A DNA stretch of 64,000 nucleotides, from contig CAMBTP010000001.1 of assembly GCA_945870855.1 (NCBI GenBank), forward strand, positions 118,918 through 182,917, in the 5' to 3' direction. The DNA comes from Prosthecobacter debontii (lineage in GTDB: Bacteria; Verrucomicrobiota; Verrucomicrobiia; Verrucomicrobiales; Akkermansiaceae). Made by a program: the position numbers and the translations under genes. Under the pieces are notes generated by a model. It was given only the letters and a program-made list of their open reading frames with translations, did not search any database and was not told the origin of the DNA. Shown here piece by piece: positions 51,694-61,097 of the stretch. Each line of letters starts with the position of its first letter. Positions within the stretch are counted from its first letter, which is position 1.

Positions 51694-53322
51694 ATGAGAA
51701 TCGGAATCGCACAGATCAACGCGGTGGTGGGAGATTTCCCGGGGAATGCGAAACGCATCCTCGCGGCGTATCGTGAGTGCTTGGAAAAAGGCGCGGAACT
51801 GGTGGTGACACCGGAGATGAGTCTAGTCGGCTACCCGCCGCGAGATCTCGTTTTCAAATCCCAGTTCGTCCCCAAATGTCTCCAGGCGCTCGATTACCTC
51901 GCCGATGAGGTGAAGGCGGTGCCGCTCATTGTCGGCTATGTCGATTTCCATGAGGGAGAAACCGGCAAGCCCTTTCGTAACGCCGCCGCGTGGCTGGAGG
52001 CAGGGGAGATCAAAGCAAAGTTCTGGAAGACCCTGCTGCCAACCTATGATGTCTTCGACGAGCGCCGCTACTTCGAGCCGGGCGAGTCGGCTGAGCCATA
52101 TTTGTGGAAAGGAAAACGCATCGGCGTGACGATCTGCGAGGATATTTGGACGGAGGATTACCTCCAGCGTCCCTACTACGACCGCGATCCCGTCGCCGAG
52201 CTTTCCGCCAAGGGCATAGATCTTCTCATCAATCTCAGCGCCTCGCCCTTCCATCTCGGCAAGCCCGCATGCCGCCGGGAAATGCTTGGTGATATTGCCC
52301 GCGAGGCCGCCGTGCCTGTCGTCTATTGCAACTCCGTCGGCGGCAATGACCAACTCGTTTTCGACGGACACTCCATGCTAGTTGATGCCGCCGGAAACGT
52401 CACCGCCCAACTCAGCGGCTTCACGGATTCTTGCCGAGTAGTGGATGTTTTTTCGCCAGCGGAAACAGAAGACCTCGCGACCTGCGATACAGAGCAGCTT
52501 TACGATGCCCTCGTGCTCGGGCTACGCGACTACGTCCACAAATGCGGTTTCTCCAGTGTCTGCCTTGGACTTAGCGGTGGGATCGATTCCGCACTCACCG
52601 CCGTCATCGCGGCGGACGCCCTAGGTGCGGAAAACGTGCGCGGCCTCACCATGCCCAGTCCTTATTCCTCGCGCGGTAGCGTGGATGATTCCTTCGCGCT
52701 TGCCGCGAACCTCGGCATCCGCTGCGACGAGGTCTCCATCACGGATGCCTTCGCGGCCGTGAAACAATCCATGGCGACCGTCTTCGAGAGGAAAGGGGAG
52801 GACGTCACCGAGGAGAATATGCAGTCTCGTCTGCGTGGACTTTTCCTAATGTCTCTCTCTAACAAGGACAATCACCTGCTTCTCACAACCGGCAACAAGA
52901 GCGAGCTCGCCGTAGGCTACTGCACGATCTACGGCGACATGTGCGGCGGCCTTGCTGTCATCTCCGATCTCCCTAAAACCAAAGTCTTCGAAGTCTCGAA
53001 ATGGGTGAACCGCCACGGCGAGCGCATCCCTTGGAACACGATCACCAAGCCCCCCAGCGCCGAACTGCGCCCCGATCAGAAAGACCAGGACACACTCCCT
53101 GAATACGATGTGCTCGACGCCATCCTGGAACTCTACGTCGAGCAACATTTGGGTGCCGAAGAAATCGTTGGCCACGGCTTTGATGAAACCATGGTTCGCT
53201 GGATTCAGCGCCGCGTGGATTTGAATGAATGGAAACGCCAGCAAGCCGCCCCCGGTCTTCGCGTCACCTCGAAAGCCTTCGGCATGGGAAGGCGTATGCC
53301 GATCGTGCAAAGGTTTGTATAG
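51694..53322 (+). CDS. nadE: Glutamine-dependent NAD+ synthetase
   Basis: 542 residues. An N-terminal carbon-nitrogen hydrolase (glutaminase) domain has Glu in VVTPEMSLVGYP, Lys in KTLLPTYDVFDE and Cys in GVTICEDIW (about 147). The C-terminal synthetase has the PPi loop GLSGGIDSALT (about 291-301) and LLTTGNKSELAVGYCT. It performs the last step of NAD synthesis using glutamine. It is in an operon with pyrG and a spermidine-synthase-like gene (23 bp downstream). Confidence 0.98.
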   Translation: MRIGIAQINAVVGDFPGNAKRILAAYRECLEKGAELVVTPEMSLVGYPPRDLVFKSQFVPKCLQALDYLADEVKAVPLIVGYVDFHEGETGKPFRNAAAWLEAGEIKAKFWKTLLPTYDVFDERRYFEPGESAEPYLWKGKRIGVTICEDIWTEDYLQRPYYDRDPVAELSAKGIDLLINLSASPFHLGKPACRREMLGDIAREAAVPVVYCNSVGGNDQLVFDGHSMLVDAAGNVTAQLSGFTDSCRVVDVFSPAETEDLATCDTEQLYDALVLGLRDYVHKCGFSSVCLGLSGGIDSALTAVIAADALGAENVRGLTMPSPYSSRGSVDDSFALAANLGIRCDEVSITDAFAAVKQSMATVFERKGEDVTEENMQSRLRGLFLMSLSNKDNHLLLTTGNKSELAVGYCTIYGDMCGGLAVISDLPKTKVFEVSKWVNRHGERIPWNTITKPPSAELRPDQKDQDTLPEYDVLDAILELYVEQHLGAEEIVGHGFDETMVRWIQRRVDLNEWKRQQAAPGLRVTSKAFGMGRRMPIVQRFV

Positions 53323-53345
53323 AGAGCCTTTGATTGCGTAGATCC

Positions 53346-54014
53346 ATGAAGCCCGTAACCACTCACGCTACCTCGCGCACGCCAGACGGAGAGCCGCTTC
53401 TTCTTCAAGAACACGATGGTCAGTATTTCATGAAGGTCGGCGGCGTGCAGCTCATGGGCACGAACGCTTACTCGTCCGAAAAGGAAATGGCGGATCTCGC
53501 CTGCACGAACCTGCCGCGTGGCGCGCGCGTCCTCATCGGCGGGCTCGGCTTTGGCTACACCTTGCGCCGCGTGCTGGAGCTTTGCCCGCCGGAGGCCAGC
53601 GTGGATGTCGCGGAGCTGCTGCAAGTGGTCGTCGATTGGAACCGCGAGTTTCTGACAGGCGTGAACGGCCTACTCGTCGATGACCCGCGTGTGAATATCC
53701 ACGTCCGCGACGTCGCGGATCTCATCTCCCTCGCAAGGAATAATCGTTACCACGCCATCTTGTTAGATGTAGATAACAGCCCCGATCCCCTTGTCCAAAA
53801 AGGCAACGCCAAGCTCTACGAAGGCGACGGCCTCGCCCGCACAAAAGCCGCCCTCCATCCCGGCGGCCGCGTCGTCTTCTGGTCTGCCAATCCAGATAAA
53901 TCCTTCGCTCGCTCGATGGCGAAGCATTTCGAAAACGTCCAAGCTATCGGCGCCAAAGCCTACCCAAAGGCGAAGCGTTTCACACACACATTGTTCGTGG
54001 GCGAGCGGGTGTGA
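53346..54014 (+). CDS. Spermidine-synthase-like methyltransferase-fold protein
   Basis: 222 residues from the ATG at 53346. The Rossmann motif RVLIGGLGFGYTLRRVL and ASVDVAELLQVVVDWNR followed by AILLDVDNSPD match the spermidine synthase/SAM-methyltransferase superfamily. No N-terminal beta-domain of a true SpeE is visible and the catalytic Asp pair is not obvious, so polyamine synthesis is uncertain. It is the last gene of the pyrG-nadE operon. Confidence 0.75.
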   Translation: MKPVTTHATSRTPDGEPLLLQEHDGQYFMKVGGVQLMGTNAYSSEKEMADLACTNLPRGARVLIGGLGFGYTLRRVLELCPPEASVDVAELLQVVVDWNREFLTGVNGLLVDDPRVNIHVRDVADLISLARNNRYHAILLDVDNSPDPLVQKGNAKLYEGDGLARTKAALHPGGRVVFWSANPDKSFARSMAKHFENVQAIGAKAYPKAKRFTHTLFVGERV

Positions 54015-54303
54015 TGGGCGCAAGGAGTGGCTGACGCCTGTCTGCCATGACGCACCGAGAGTCATCCTACCCTTTCCCGCCGATCTACTGCGCGGAACAT
54101 CATATCGGGTGAGCGTCCAAGTCCTCACGGATGGTTTCCTTGCGCACTTTCAAATCGATACCGACTTCGGAACGTTATCCGCGTTCATTTGACAGAAATC
54201 GGGGAACTTTTTTGTGCCTGTTCATCTCGCTTCGCACGGTTGTGGTTAGAATTCTTATCGTCCCTAGTGTAAAATCCCTGCCCCGTTTTTTTTCTGAATC
54301 GGA
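54015..54303. other. Intergenic stretch without a gene
   Basis: Only short chance ORFs (the longest credible ATG frame is 21 codons). Composition is less GC-rich than the neighbours, with T-runs near 54210 and 54285. No hairpin terminator is clear. Confidence 0.5.
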
Positions 54304-54331
54304 TTGCCAGTCTGGTGGAATATGGCATAAT
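54304..54331 (+). promoter_or_regulatory. Candidate sigma-70 promoter for the aquaporin cluster
   Basis: TTGCCA (54304-54309) and CATAAT (54326-54331) with a 16-bp spacer, about 180 bp upstream of the aqpZ start. The match is fair but based on consensus only. Confidence 0.35.
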
Positions 54332-54513
54332 GCGCAGGTATGCAGTTCTTGAATCTTGGAGCTTTACAACGGAATCGGCTCGCCTTTCTTGCGGGTTTTT
54401 TCCTCCCGTGTCTTGCTATCACCATTCATCGCTGCCGACCTGCTCGCCCCAGTGCTTAAAGAATGCTCGGAATCCAAAAAATCTCCCACAACAGACATAC
54501 AACACCACACACC

Positions 54514-55239
54514 ATGACATTGAAAAACAAAACACTCGCTGAGTTCTTTGGTACCTTCTGGCTCGTCTTCGGCGGCTGCGGCAGCGCGGTTCTCGCGGCG
54601 ATGTTCCTCACAACCGGTGACTCTCCGGTGCAACTCGGCATCGGCTTCGTTGGCGTTTCCCTCGCCTTCGGCCTCACCGTGATGACCATGGCCTACGCCA
54701 TCGGCCACATCTCCGGTTGCCATCTCAATCCGGCGGTCACGGTCGGCTTGGTCGTCGCCGGGCGCCATCCGAAATCCGAAGCCATTCCTTACCTCATCGC
54801 CCAAGTCCTCGGCGGCCTCGCCGGTGCAGGCGTTCTCTATCTCATCGCCAGCGGCAAATCCGGCTTCGATGCTTCGGCTGGTTTCGCCTCCAACGGCTTT
54901 GGCGATCTCTCGCCCGGGAAATACTCGATGGTCGCCGCCCTCGTCGCGGAAATCGTGCTGACCTTCTTCTTCCTTCTCATCATCCTGGGAGCCACCGACA
55001 AACGCGCGCCGAAAGGCTTCGCACCGATTGCCATCGGCCTGGGTCTCACACTCATCCACCTCATCGGTATCCCGGTCACAAACCTTTCCGTTAACCCGGC
55101 CCGCAGCACCGCACCCGCGCTTTTCGCAGGTGGATCCTACATCTCACAGCTCTGGCTGTTCTGGCTGGCCCCCATCGCCGGTGCCGCCCTAGCCGGCATC
55201 ATCTACCCATTCATCTCCGGCGGAAAAGACAAAGCCTGA
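54514..55239 (+). CDS. aqpZ: Aquaporin Z
   Basis: 241 residues from the ATG of [21 protein letters not shown] at 54514. Six helices and two half-helices carry NPA motifs at 72-74 and 194-196. The selectivity filter reads F45, H182, T189 and R197, as in strictly water-selective AqpZ. It is an inner-membrane water channel. It leads a same-strand series with a sulfatase 34 bp downstream, so they may share a transcript. Confidence 0.96.
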   Translation: MTLKNKTLAEFFGTFWLVFGGCGSAVLAAMFLTTGDSPVQLGIGFVGVSLAFGLTVMTMAYAIGHISGCHLNPAVTVGLVVAGRHPKSEAIPYLIAQVLGGLAGAGVLYLIASGKSGFDASAGFASNGFGDLSPGKYSMVAALVAEIVLTFFFLLIILGATDKRAPKGFAPIAIGLGLTLIHLIGIPVTNLSVNPARSTAPALFAGGSYISQLWLFWLAPIAGAALAGIIYPFISGGKDKA

Positions 55240-55273
55240 TATTCTCCAACCTAACATTCCAATACAGAACACT

Positions 55274-56839
55274 ATGAAATTAAATCGAATTCTACAAACC
55301 GCAATCTGCGGCGTGATCGCCCTTGCGGCCATCGCCTCCGCCCAGACCAAGAAACCCAACATCCTCGTCATCTGGGGTGACGACATCGGCACTTGGAACA
55401 TCAGCCACAACAACCGCGGCATGATGGGCTACAAAACACCGAACATCGACCGAGTCGCCCGCGAAGGTGTCGGCTTTACGGACTACTACGCGCAACAAAG
55501 CTGCACCGCCGGCCGCGCCGCTTTCATCAGCGGCTCGTCCCCCGTCCGCTCCGGTATGACAAAGGTCGGCCTGCCCGGTGCGAAGGAAGGCTGGCAAAAG
55601 ACTGACTGCACCATGGCCACCATCCTCAAGAGCCAAGGCTACATGACCGGCCAATTCGGTAAAAACCACCAGGGCGACCGTGATGAGCATTTGCCTACGG
55701 TGCACGGCTTCGACGAATTCATCGGCAGTCTCTATCACCTCAACGCCGAGGAAGAACCCGAGCTACGCGACTACCCCCGCGACATGAAGCTCGCAAACGG
55801 CAAGACCTTCCTCGAAACCTTTGGCCCGCGCGGCGTCATCAAAAGTATCTCCGATGGCAAAGGAGGCCAGAGCATCGAAAACCTCGGCCCGCTCACCAAG
55901 AAGCGCATGGAGACCATCGACGAGGAGACCCTCGCCGCCGCCAAGGATTTCATCACCCGCATGAACAAGGAGGGCAAACCCTTCTTCTGCTGGTGGAACG
56001 GCACCCGCATGCACTTCCGCACCCACGTGAAGGAAGAGCACATCGGACTTTCCGGGCAGGACGAATACGGTGACGGCATGGTCGAGCATGACATGCATGT
56101 CGGCGAGTTGCTCAAGCTCATCGATGAACTCGGCATCGCCGACAACACCATCGTCCAGTATTCCACCGACAACGGCCCGCACTATAACACCTGGCCCGAT
56201 GCCGGCACCACGCCCTTCCACGGGGAGAAGAACTCCAACTGGGAAGGCGCTTTCCGCGTCCCTTGTTTCATCAAATGGCCCGGTAAATTCCCTGCGGGAA
56301 CCACCCTCAACGGTCTCGTCTCACACGAAGACTGGCTGCCTACCTTCGCCGCCGCCGCCGGTGCTCCGGATATTAAGGAAAAGCTGCTCAAGGGCGGAGT
56401 GGAGCTCAACGGACGCACCTACAAGAACCACGTCGATGGCTACAACATGCTCGATTACCTCAGCGGCAAAACCGACAAATCACCGCGCAACGAGTTCATC
56501 TACCTGAACGACGCCGCCCAAGTCGTCGCGATCCGAGTGGGCGATTGGAAAGCGACTTATATGGAAAACCGTGCCAAGCAGCTCCAGGTCTGGCGCGAGC
56601 CCTTCATCCACCTGCGCGCTCCTATGCTCTGCAACTTGCGTCGCGATCCATTTGAAAAAGCCCAGGAAAGCGCCAACAACTACAACGATTGGTATATCGA
56701 CCGCGCCTTCGTGCTTGTCCCGCTCCAAGGCGTGGCCAGCAAATTTCTGATGACGATCAAGGAATTTCCACCTACCCAAAAACCGGGTGACTGGAGCCTC
56801 GAGTCGCTTGAGAAACAAGTCAAAGGAATGACCAACTGA
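55274..56839 (+). CDS. Arylsulfatase-family exported sulfatase
   Basis: 521 residues with a signal peptide (cleavage after IASA). The sulfatase fold has metal ligands in VIWGDDIGTWN (D36, D37). The formylglycine site is SCTAGRAAF, with C77 as the residue to be oxidised and Ala-Gly replacing the usual Pro-Ser, a variant seen in a known arylsulfatase subgroup. YSTDNGPHYNTWPD supplies further metal ligands. It should act in the periplasm on sulfate esters; the substrate is unknown. It is followed by a hairpin and a periplasmic HAD protein. Confidence 0.92.
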   Translation: MKLNRILQTAICGVIALAAIASAQTKKPNILVIWGDDIGTWNISHNNRGMMGYKTPNIDRVAREGVGFTDYYAQQSCTAGRAAFISGSSPVRSGMTKVGLPGAKEGWQKTDCTMATILKSQGYMTGQFGKNHQGDRDEHLPTVHGFDEFIGSLYHLNAEEEPELRDYPRDMKLANGKTFLETFGPRGVIKSISDGKGGQSIENLGPLTKKRMETIDEETLAAAKDFITRMNKEGKPFFCWWNGTRMHFRTHVKEEHIGLSGQDEYGDGMVEHDMHVGELLKLIDELGIADNTIVQYSTDNGPHYNTWPDAGTTPFHGEKNSNWEGAFRVPCFIKWPGKFPAGTTLNGLVSHEDWLPTFAAAAGAPDIKEKLLKGGVELNGRTYKNHVDGYNMLDYLSGKTDKSPRNEFIYLNDAAQVVAIRVGDWKATYMENRAKQLQVWREPFIHLRAPMLCNLRRDPFEKAQESANNYNDWYIDRAFVLVPLQGVASKFLMTIKEFPPTQKPGDWSLESLEKQVKGMTN

Positions 56840-56876
56840 GATTAGATGAAGTCCAATCTGTTTCGATTGTGAAACA

Positions 56877-56907
56877 CGCGGGCCGTCTCGAAAGGGGCGG
56901 CCCGCGC
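56877..56907 (+). terminator. GC hairpin after sulfatase gene
   Basis: CGCGGGCCG ... CGGCCCGCG forms a 9-bp stem with a 12-nt loop, 37 bp after the sulfatase stop. No T-run follows, so it may be an mRNA-stabilising or partial termination hairpin rather than a full terminator. Confidence 0.6.
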
Positions 56908-56937
56908 ATTCACCACCGAAGAAAGCGAATCCGACTC

Positions 56938-57933
56938 ATGAAAGCAAAATACCTCATTAACGCCGCACTTGCTTGCGCCCTGAGTTTTTCCACTTCCCTC
57001 GTCCACGCCGCTGATCCACTCCCCTCATGGAACGACACTATACCTAAGCAGTCCATCATTGCCTTCGTCGAAAAGGTCACCAAAGAAGGCTCTGCCGACT
57101 TTGTTCCAGTGGCCGAGCGCATCGCCGTTTTTGATAACGACGGCTGTCTTTGGGTCGAGCAGCCGATGTATTTCCAACTCTTTTTCGCGCTCGACCGGAT
57201 CAAGGCCCTCGCGCCCCAACATCCCGAGTGGAAGGAAAAGGAGCCATTCGCGGCGTTGCTCAAAGGCGATGTTAAAGCCGCGCTGGCTGGCGGCGAGCAC
57301 GCGCTGGCGGAAATCGTCATGGCCACCCATGCCGGTCTAACCACCGAGGAGTTCGAGAAAGTTGTCACCGACTGGATCACCAACGCCAAGCATCCGAAGA
57401 CCGGAAAACTATATACCGAGATGGTCTATCAGCCTATGCTCGAACTGCTCGCCTACCTTCGCGCCAACGGTTTCAAAACCTTCATCGTCTCCGGCGGCGG
57501 CATCGAGTTCATGCGGCCATGGACGGAGAAGGTTTACGGCATCCCGCCCGAGCAGGTCATCGGCTCCAGCGGCGGACTAAAATATGAAATCCGCGATGGC
57601 AAACCCGTCCTCATCAAACTTCCGGAGATCGCCCACAACGACGACAAGGAGGGAAAACCCGTCGGCATCCAGCGCCACATCGGCCGCCGCCCGATCTTCG
57701 CTGCCGGAAATTCTGATGGCGACCTGCAGATGCTCCAGTGGACTGCCGCCAACACCCGCCCAAGTTTCTGCCTCTATATCCACCACACCGATGCCGATCG
57801 TGAGTTCGCCTACGACCGCGAGTCCCACATCGGCAAGCTCAACAAAGGCCTCGATGAAGCCAAGGCAAAGAGTTGGACGGTCACGAGCATGAAAGAAGAC
57901 TGGAAGACCATTTTTTCCACTCGAAAAAAATGA
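56938..57933 (+). CDS. Exported HAD-superfamily phosphatase-like protein
   Basis: 331 residues from the ATG at 56938. The signal peptide ends near LVHA. HAD motif I is AVFDNDGCLW (D66 nucleophile, D68), motif II is TFIVSGGG, and motif IV is AAGNSDGDLQML. Together these indicate a phosphohydrolase acting outside the cytoplasm. It belongs to the series of sulfatase, HAD, lipoprotein and outer-membrane proteins on this strand. The substrate is unknown. Confidence 0.88.
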   Translation: MKAKYLINAALACALSFSTSLVHAADPLPSWNDTIPKQSIIAFVEKVTKEGSADFVPVAERIAVFDNDGCLWVEQPMYFQLFFALDRIKALAPQHPEWKEKEPFAALLKGDVKAALAGGEHALAEIVMATHAGLTTEEFEKVVTDWITNAKHPKTGKLYTEMVYQPMLELLAYLRANGFKTFIVSGGGIEFMRPWTEKVYGIPPEQVIGSSGGLKYEIRDGKPVLIKLPEIAHNDDKEGKPVGIQRHIGRRPIFAAGNSDGDLQMLQWTAANTRPSFCLYIHHTDADREFAYDRESHIGKLNKGLDEAKAKSWTVTSMKEDWKTIFSTRKK

Positions 57934-57993
57934 TCCCATACCACCTCCACCTACGCTGCCTTCTGTAAAATGCTCACCAAACCAAACCAAACC

Positions 57994-58440
57994 ATGAAAA
58001 CAAAACTGACCACCGCCCTCGCCGCCCTGCTTCTCGCTAGCTGCGCCACTAAGATGTCCAACGATTCCAATGCACCCAGCGGTCCACCGGACGCGACTGT
58101 CAGCATAGACATCGACCAGGCGTCCTACTACGGCTCCGCAGCCAGCGGCGGCGGCACCCTTCGTTATCAGGGACGCAGCCACCCGATCTCGATCAAATCA
58201 ATTGGCGCAGGGGGGCTAGGTGTCCAAACCATCCACGCCACCGGTAATGTCTATCACCTCAAATCACTTTCCGCTTTCTCCGGCACCTATACCGGAGCGC
58301 GCAGTGGCTTGACCTTGCTTAACGGCAAGATGCATGAGCGGCTCGCGAATGACAAAGGCACGGTCATCTACCTCACCGGCAAAACCGCGGGGCTATCCAC
58401 CAACTACGGCATCGACAAGTTCATCATCGAGCTCAAGTAA
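57994..58440 (+). CDS. Small lipoprotein of sulfatase cluster
   Basis: 148 residues from the ATG of MKTKLTTALAALLLASC at 57994; the lipobox is LLASC with Cys17. The mature domain has GGGTLRYQGRSHPISIKSIGAG and a late GTVIYLTGKTAGLSTNYGID, a pattern seen in a family of small exported proteins related to DUF1134/EipA in general layout. That link is a tentative reading. It lies 60 bp after the HAD gene and 21 bp before an outer-membrane-like protein. Confidence 0.75.
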   Translation: MKTKLTTALAALLLASCATKMSNDSNAPSGPPDATVSIDIDQASYYGSAASGGGTLRYQGRSHPISIKSIGAGGLGVQTIHATGNVYHLKSLSAFSGTYTGARSGLTLLNGKMHERLANDKGTVIYLTGKTAGLSTNYGIDKFIIELK

Positions 58441-58461
58441 ATCTCTAACATAAACATTCCG

Positions 58462-59238
58462 TTGAAAACAACAATCACCCTTCTTGCTATCGCCACCACA
58501 GCGCTTCAAGCGCAGGATGCCGACCTTGCCCAGAAGCTCGCTAATCCCGTCGCTGCTCTCATCAGCGTTCCCATCCAGAGTAACTATGATTTTGGGATCG
58601 GAGCAGGTGACGGCACCATCTGGCGCACCAATATCCAGCCGGTGATTCCTTTCAGCATCAGCGAGGATTGGAACGTGATCTCGCGCACGATCCTCCCCGT
58701 CATCGATCAGGAAGGACTCGCTCCTGCCGGCGATGCGCTTGATGCATCCGGACTCGGCGATATTACCCAAAGTTTCTTTTTCTCGCCGAAGGAAAGCTCC
58801 CCGATCTGGGGTGTCGGCCCGGCGTTTCTCATTCCCAGCGCCACCGATGTTCTGTTAGGTGGCGAGAAATGGGGTATCGGCCCTACAGCTGTAATCCTGA
58901 AGCAAGAGGGGCAATGGACTTACGGCGCACTCGCCAACCATATCTGGGACTTCGCGGGCGATGACAGCCGCGGCGCGGTCAACGCCACCTTCCTCCAGCC
59001 CTTCGTTTCCTTCATCACGCCCACCAAGACCACCTTCAGCCTCAATACGGAAACCACCTACGATTGGCAAAACGAACAATGGATCGTTCCCGTGAACTTC
59101 GTGGTTAGCCAGCTCTTCAAAATCGGCGACCAGCCGGTGCAGGCCTTCGTCGGCGCCCGTTACTACGTCGAGACGCCCACCGGGGGTCCCGAGTGGGGCT
59201 TGCGCTTAGGCATGACTTTCCTTTTTCCTAAAAGCTAA
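58462..59238 (+). CDS. Exported protein of the family annotated 'neuromedin U' / transporter
   Basis: 258 residues, TTG start at 58462. A signal peptide (MKTTITLLAIATTALQA) precedes a domain with NPVAALISVPIQSNYDFGIG, WRTNIQPVIPFSISEDWN, FFFSPKE and ANHIWDFAG, which strongly matches a bacterial family often labelled neuromedin U in databases. That label is an animal-peptide misnomer. The alternating pattern and final Phe-Leu-Phe-Pro-Lys-Ser suggest an outer-membrane beta-barrel. Function is unknown. Confidence 0.82.
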   Translation: MKTTITLLAIATTALQAQDADLAQKLANPVAALISVPIQSNYDFGIGAGDGTIWRTNIQPVIPFSISEDWNVISRTILPVIDQEGLAPAGDALDASGLGDITQSFFFSPKESSPIWGVGPAFLIPSATDVLLGGEKWGIGPTAVILKQEGQWTYGALANHIWDFAGDDSRGAVNATFLQPFVSFITPTKTTFSLNTETTYDWQNEQWIVPVNFVVSQLFKIGDQPVQAFVGARYYVETPTGGPEWGLRLGMTFLFPKS

Positions 59239-59266
59239 CCAACTAATCATTTCTCAAAACTGAACC

Positions 59267-60049
59267 ATGAAAACGAAACTCGCATTCTTCATACTCGCAA
59301 TCGCTGCCTCCCCCGCTTTCGCCGGAACTCCGACCGTCGAAACTGCGGAAATTCAAGTCAACAAACAAGATTCCTCCTGGTGGCTTACGATCACCCCTTA
59401 CGGCTGGGTCACCGCCACTGAAGGTGATATGGGAGTGGCTGGGAACGTCGCACCCGTGGACATTTCGTTCAAAGACACTCTGGAAGATCTCGAAATAGCC
59501 TTCATGCTTGCCGCCGAGGCCGGATATGATCGCTGGGTCTTTGGCTTCGATGGTATCTACGGCGCTTTCTCCTCCGGTGGCGCTTTGCCAGTAGCTGCTG
59601 CCCCCTTCACCAATGCGACCGTCGATTTCGACCAGTTTTTCGGCCGCGTCCACGCAGGTTATCAAGTCATCAGTGAAGATAATGCCAACCTCACCGCGTT
59701 CGTCGGAGCACGCTATAGCTATCTGTCCACGGATATCGCCTTCACGGGCGGCGGGGCTCCAACGCTCAATGTGGATGGCAGTAAATCATGGATCGATCCG
59801 GTCATCGGCATGCACGGTTCGTGGGAAATTAACAACCGTTGGTTTCTCCAAGCGGGCGGAGATATCGGTGGTTTCGGCGTGAATTCTGATCTGATCTGGC
59901 AGGCTAACGCTGCTCTTGGCTATCGCTTCAGCGAGAATATCTCCGCGCTCCTCGGCTACCGGGGACTGGGCGTAGATTACTCGGACGGCGGCTTCCTAGT
60001 CGATACCGTCGCTCACGGTCCGGCGATTGGAATGACCTTTCGATTCTGA
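59267..60049 (+). CDS. Outer-membrane beta-barrel protein
   Basis: 260 residues. The signal peptide (MKTKLAFFILAIAASPAFA) is followed by amphipathic strands and aromatic girdles (WWLTITPYGWVTA, YDRWVFGFDGIYGAF, LTAFVGARYSYLS) and a C-terminal Phe (TFRF), the usual outer-membrane insertion signal. It is the last gene of the sulfatase cluster, 28 bp after the previous one. Its start peptide is very like that of the lipoprotein two genes upstream. Ligand or pore function is unknown. Confidence 0.85.
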   Translation: MKTKLAFFILAIAASPAFAGTPTVETAEIQVNKQDSSWWLTITPYGWVTATEGDMGVAGNVAPVDISFKDTLEDLEIAFMLAAEAGYDRWVFGFDGIYGAFSSGGALPVAAAPFTNATVDFDQFFGRVHAGYQVISEDNANLTAFVGARYSYLSTDIAFTGGGAPTLNVDGSKSWIDPVIGMHGSWEINNRWFLQAGGDIGGFGVNSDLIWQANAALGYRFSENISALLGYRGLGVDYSDGGFLVDTVAHGPAIGMTFRF

Positions 60050-60073
60050 TACCTAAAATCACAAGAAAATTAT

Positions 60074-60166
60074 AAGAGACAGAAATAATCAAAATATTCT
60101 GGCCCATGACTTGATTTCGCCGACAAAATTTCTAGAGCGAGAATCTTCTGATCATTTCTGTCTCTT
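60074..60166. repeat. 13-bp perfect inverted repeat after the sulfatase cluster
   Basis: AAGAGACAGAAAT at 60074-60086 and its reverse complement at 60154-60166 bracket 67 bp of AT-rich sequence with no gene. It could be a hairpin at the cluster end or a small element. Confidence 0.6.
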
Positions 60167-60329
60167 GTTATTTAGAAGGGCGACGCTCCGCACTCCGGAG
60201 TGCGCGAAGCTCTGCTCGCGCCGATGGTAGCTCCGGCTCTGCCGGATGTGGCGCGGAGCTCTTAACTGCGGATGTGCCGCGAATGGAAAGAAGAGGAGGC
60301 GACCGCCGCGGTCCGGCCGCCTTTAAAAC

Positions 60330-60724
60330 GGTAGGGCTGACCCGCCGTGGTCCGCCCACTTGTCGCCATCGGCGTGAATCGTTCTGGCTCGCGAGAGAAA
60401 ATCCCCAAAGCAGTCGCATTCCATCACACCTCAGCTTCAGGGCCAAAGTCGGCCTACCACGGAGGGTCAGCCCTACCGAGTGTGGGGCGGAGCTCTTCCG
60501 TGTTAGAGAAGAGGAAGAACTCCGATCCTGGCACCTATTTTGAATTCTGGTGGGCGAGACTCCCACCCTCCTTGAGTTACGCCTGTGTTAACCGCTGTCG
60601 GCCGACTTTACCCATGAGGGTGTGATGCGATAAAATGCGATTTCTTCGGGAATTTTCTTTCGCACACTTGGACTATTCACGCCGATGGCGACAAGTCGGC
60701 GGACCACGGCGCGTCAGCCCTACC
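60330..60724. repeat. 50-bp inverted repeat enclosing a GC-rich non-coding block
   Basis: 60330-60379 and 60675-60724 are reverse complements with two mismatches (core GGTAGGGCTGAC). A shortened third copy lies near 60448-60480. Direct repeats of GCGGAGCTCTT occur at about 60255 and 60488. The enclosed frames are artefacts of the repeats; no gene is supported in 60050-60727. Confidence 0.85.
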
Positions 60725-60727
60725 TTT

Positions 60728-60856
60728 TTAAGGCCAGCGAATGAATTGCAGGCTCACCTCGTGTAGCACGATCCAGATGGCTCGCAGATCAGGAACTCCC
60801 TGTTCCTCCAAGCAACCGTTGTTGAGCGCGAATCGCACAATCTCGTTTTGGCTCAT
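60728..60856 (-). CDS. Doubtful small ORF (42 residues)
   Basis: ATG at 60856, TAA at 60728-60730. The translation starts MSQNEIVRFALNNGCLEEQG and has plausible helical composition, but no family is recognised. Its 3' end runs into the repeat arm at 60724. It may be the stump of a longer gene cut by the repeat. Listed only because it sits beside another truncated frame on the same strand. Confidence 0.25.
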   Translation of the reverse strand: MSQNEIVRFALNNGCLEEQGVPDLRAIWIVLHEVSLQFIRWP

Positions 60857-60900
60857 CCGCTAGTAGCCATATATCTAAAAAATCCTATCTATCAAGCCCT

Positions 60901-61032
60901 TTACCGGCCTACCTCTATCTGAGCATCCCACTCTGCTGCATCAAACGTGCTGAAGCATTCGCGGAAGACCGCCAGATCGTTACGACCTAGTTGCTCGACG
61001 GCGTTTTCGATGGATTTGACGGCGTTACTCAT
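60901..61032 (-). pseudogene. Truncated antitoxin-like gene
   Basis: ATG at 61032, TAA at 60901-60903, 43 codons. [20 protein letters not shown] followed by FRECFSTFDAAEWDAQIE matches the N-terminal half of a common small antitoxin-like family associated with RelE-type toxins. That family normally continues another ~25-30 residues (EEDVAAGRLD...). The frame stops early and no toxin gene follows, so it is probably a remnant. Confidence 0.6.
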
Positions 61033-61097
61033 GCAGCGAGTACAGCGTCGAGGTTCTTGGCGATCAATTCTTTATTTTCCGCCAATACGCTTGCAAT

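Noticed and set aside
60071..60082. TATAAGAGACAG, matching 12 bases of the Tn5 mosaic end
   Set aside because: The remaining mosaic-end bases do not match and the sequence is one arm of a local inverted repeat, so a library artefact is not supported.
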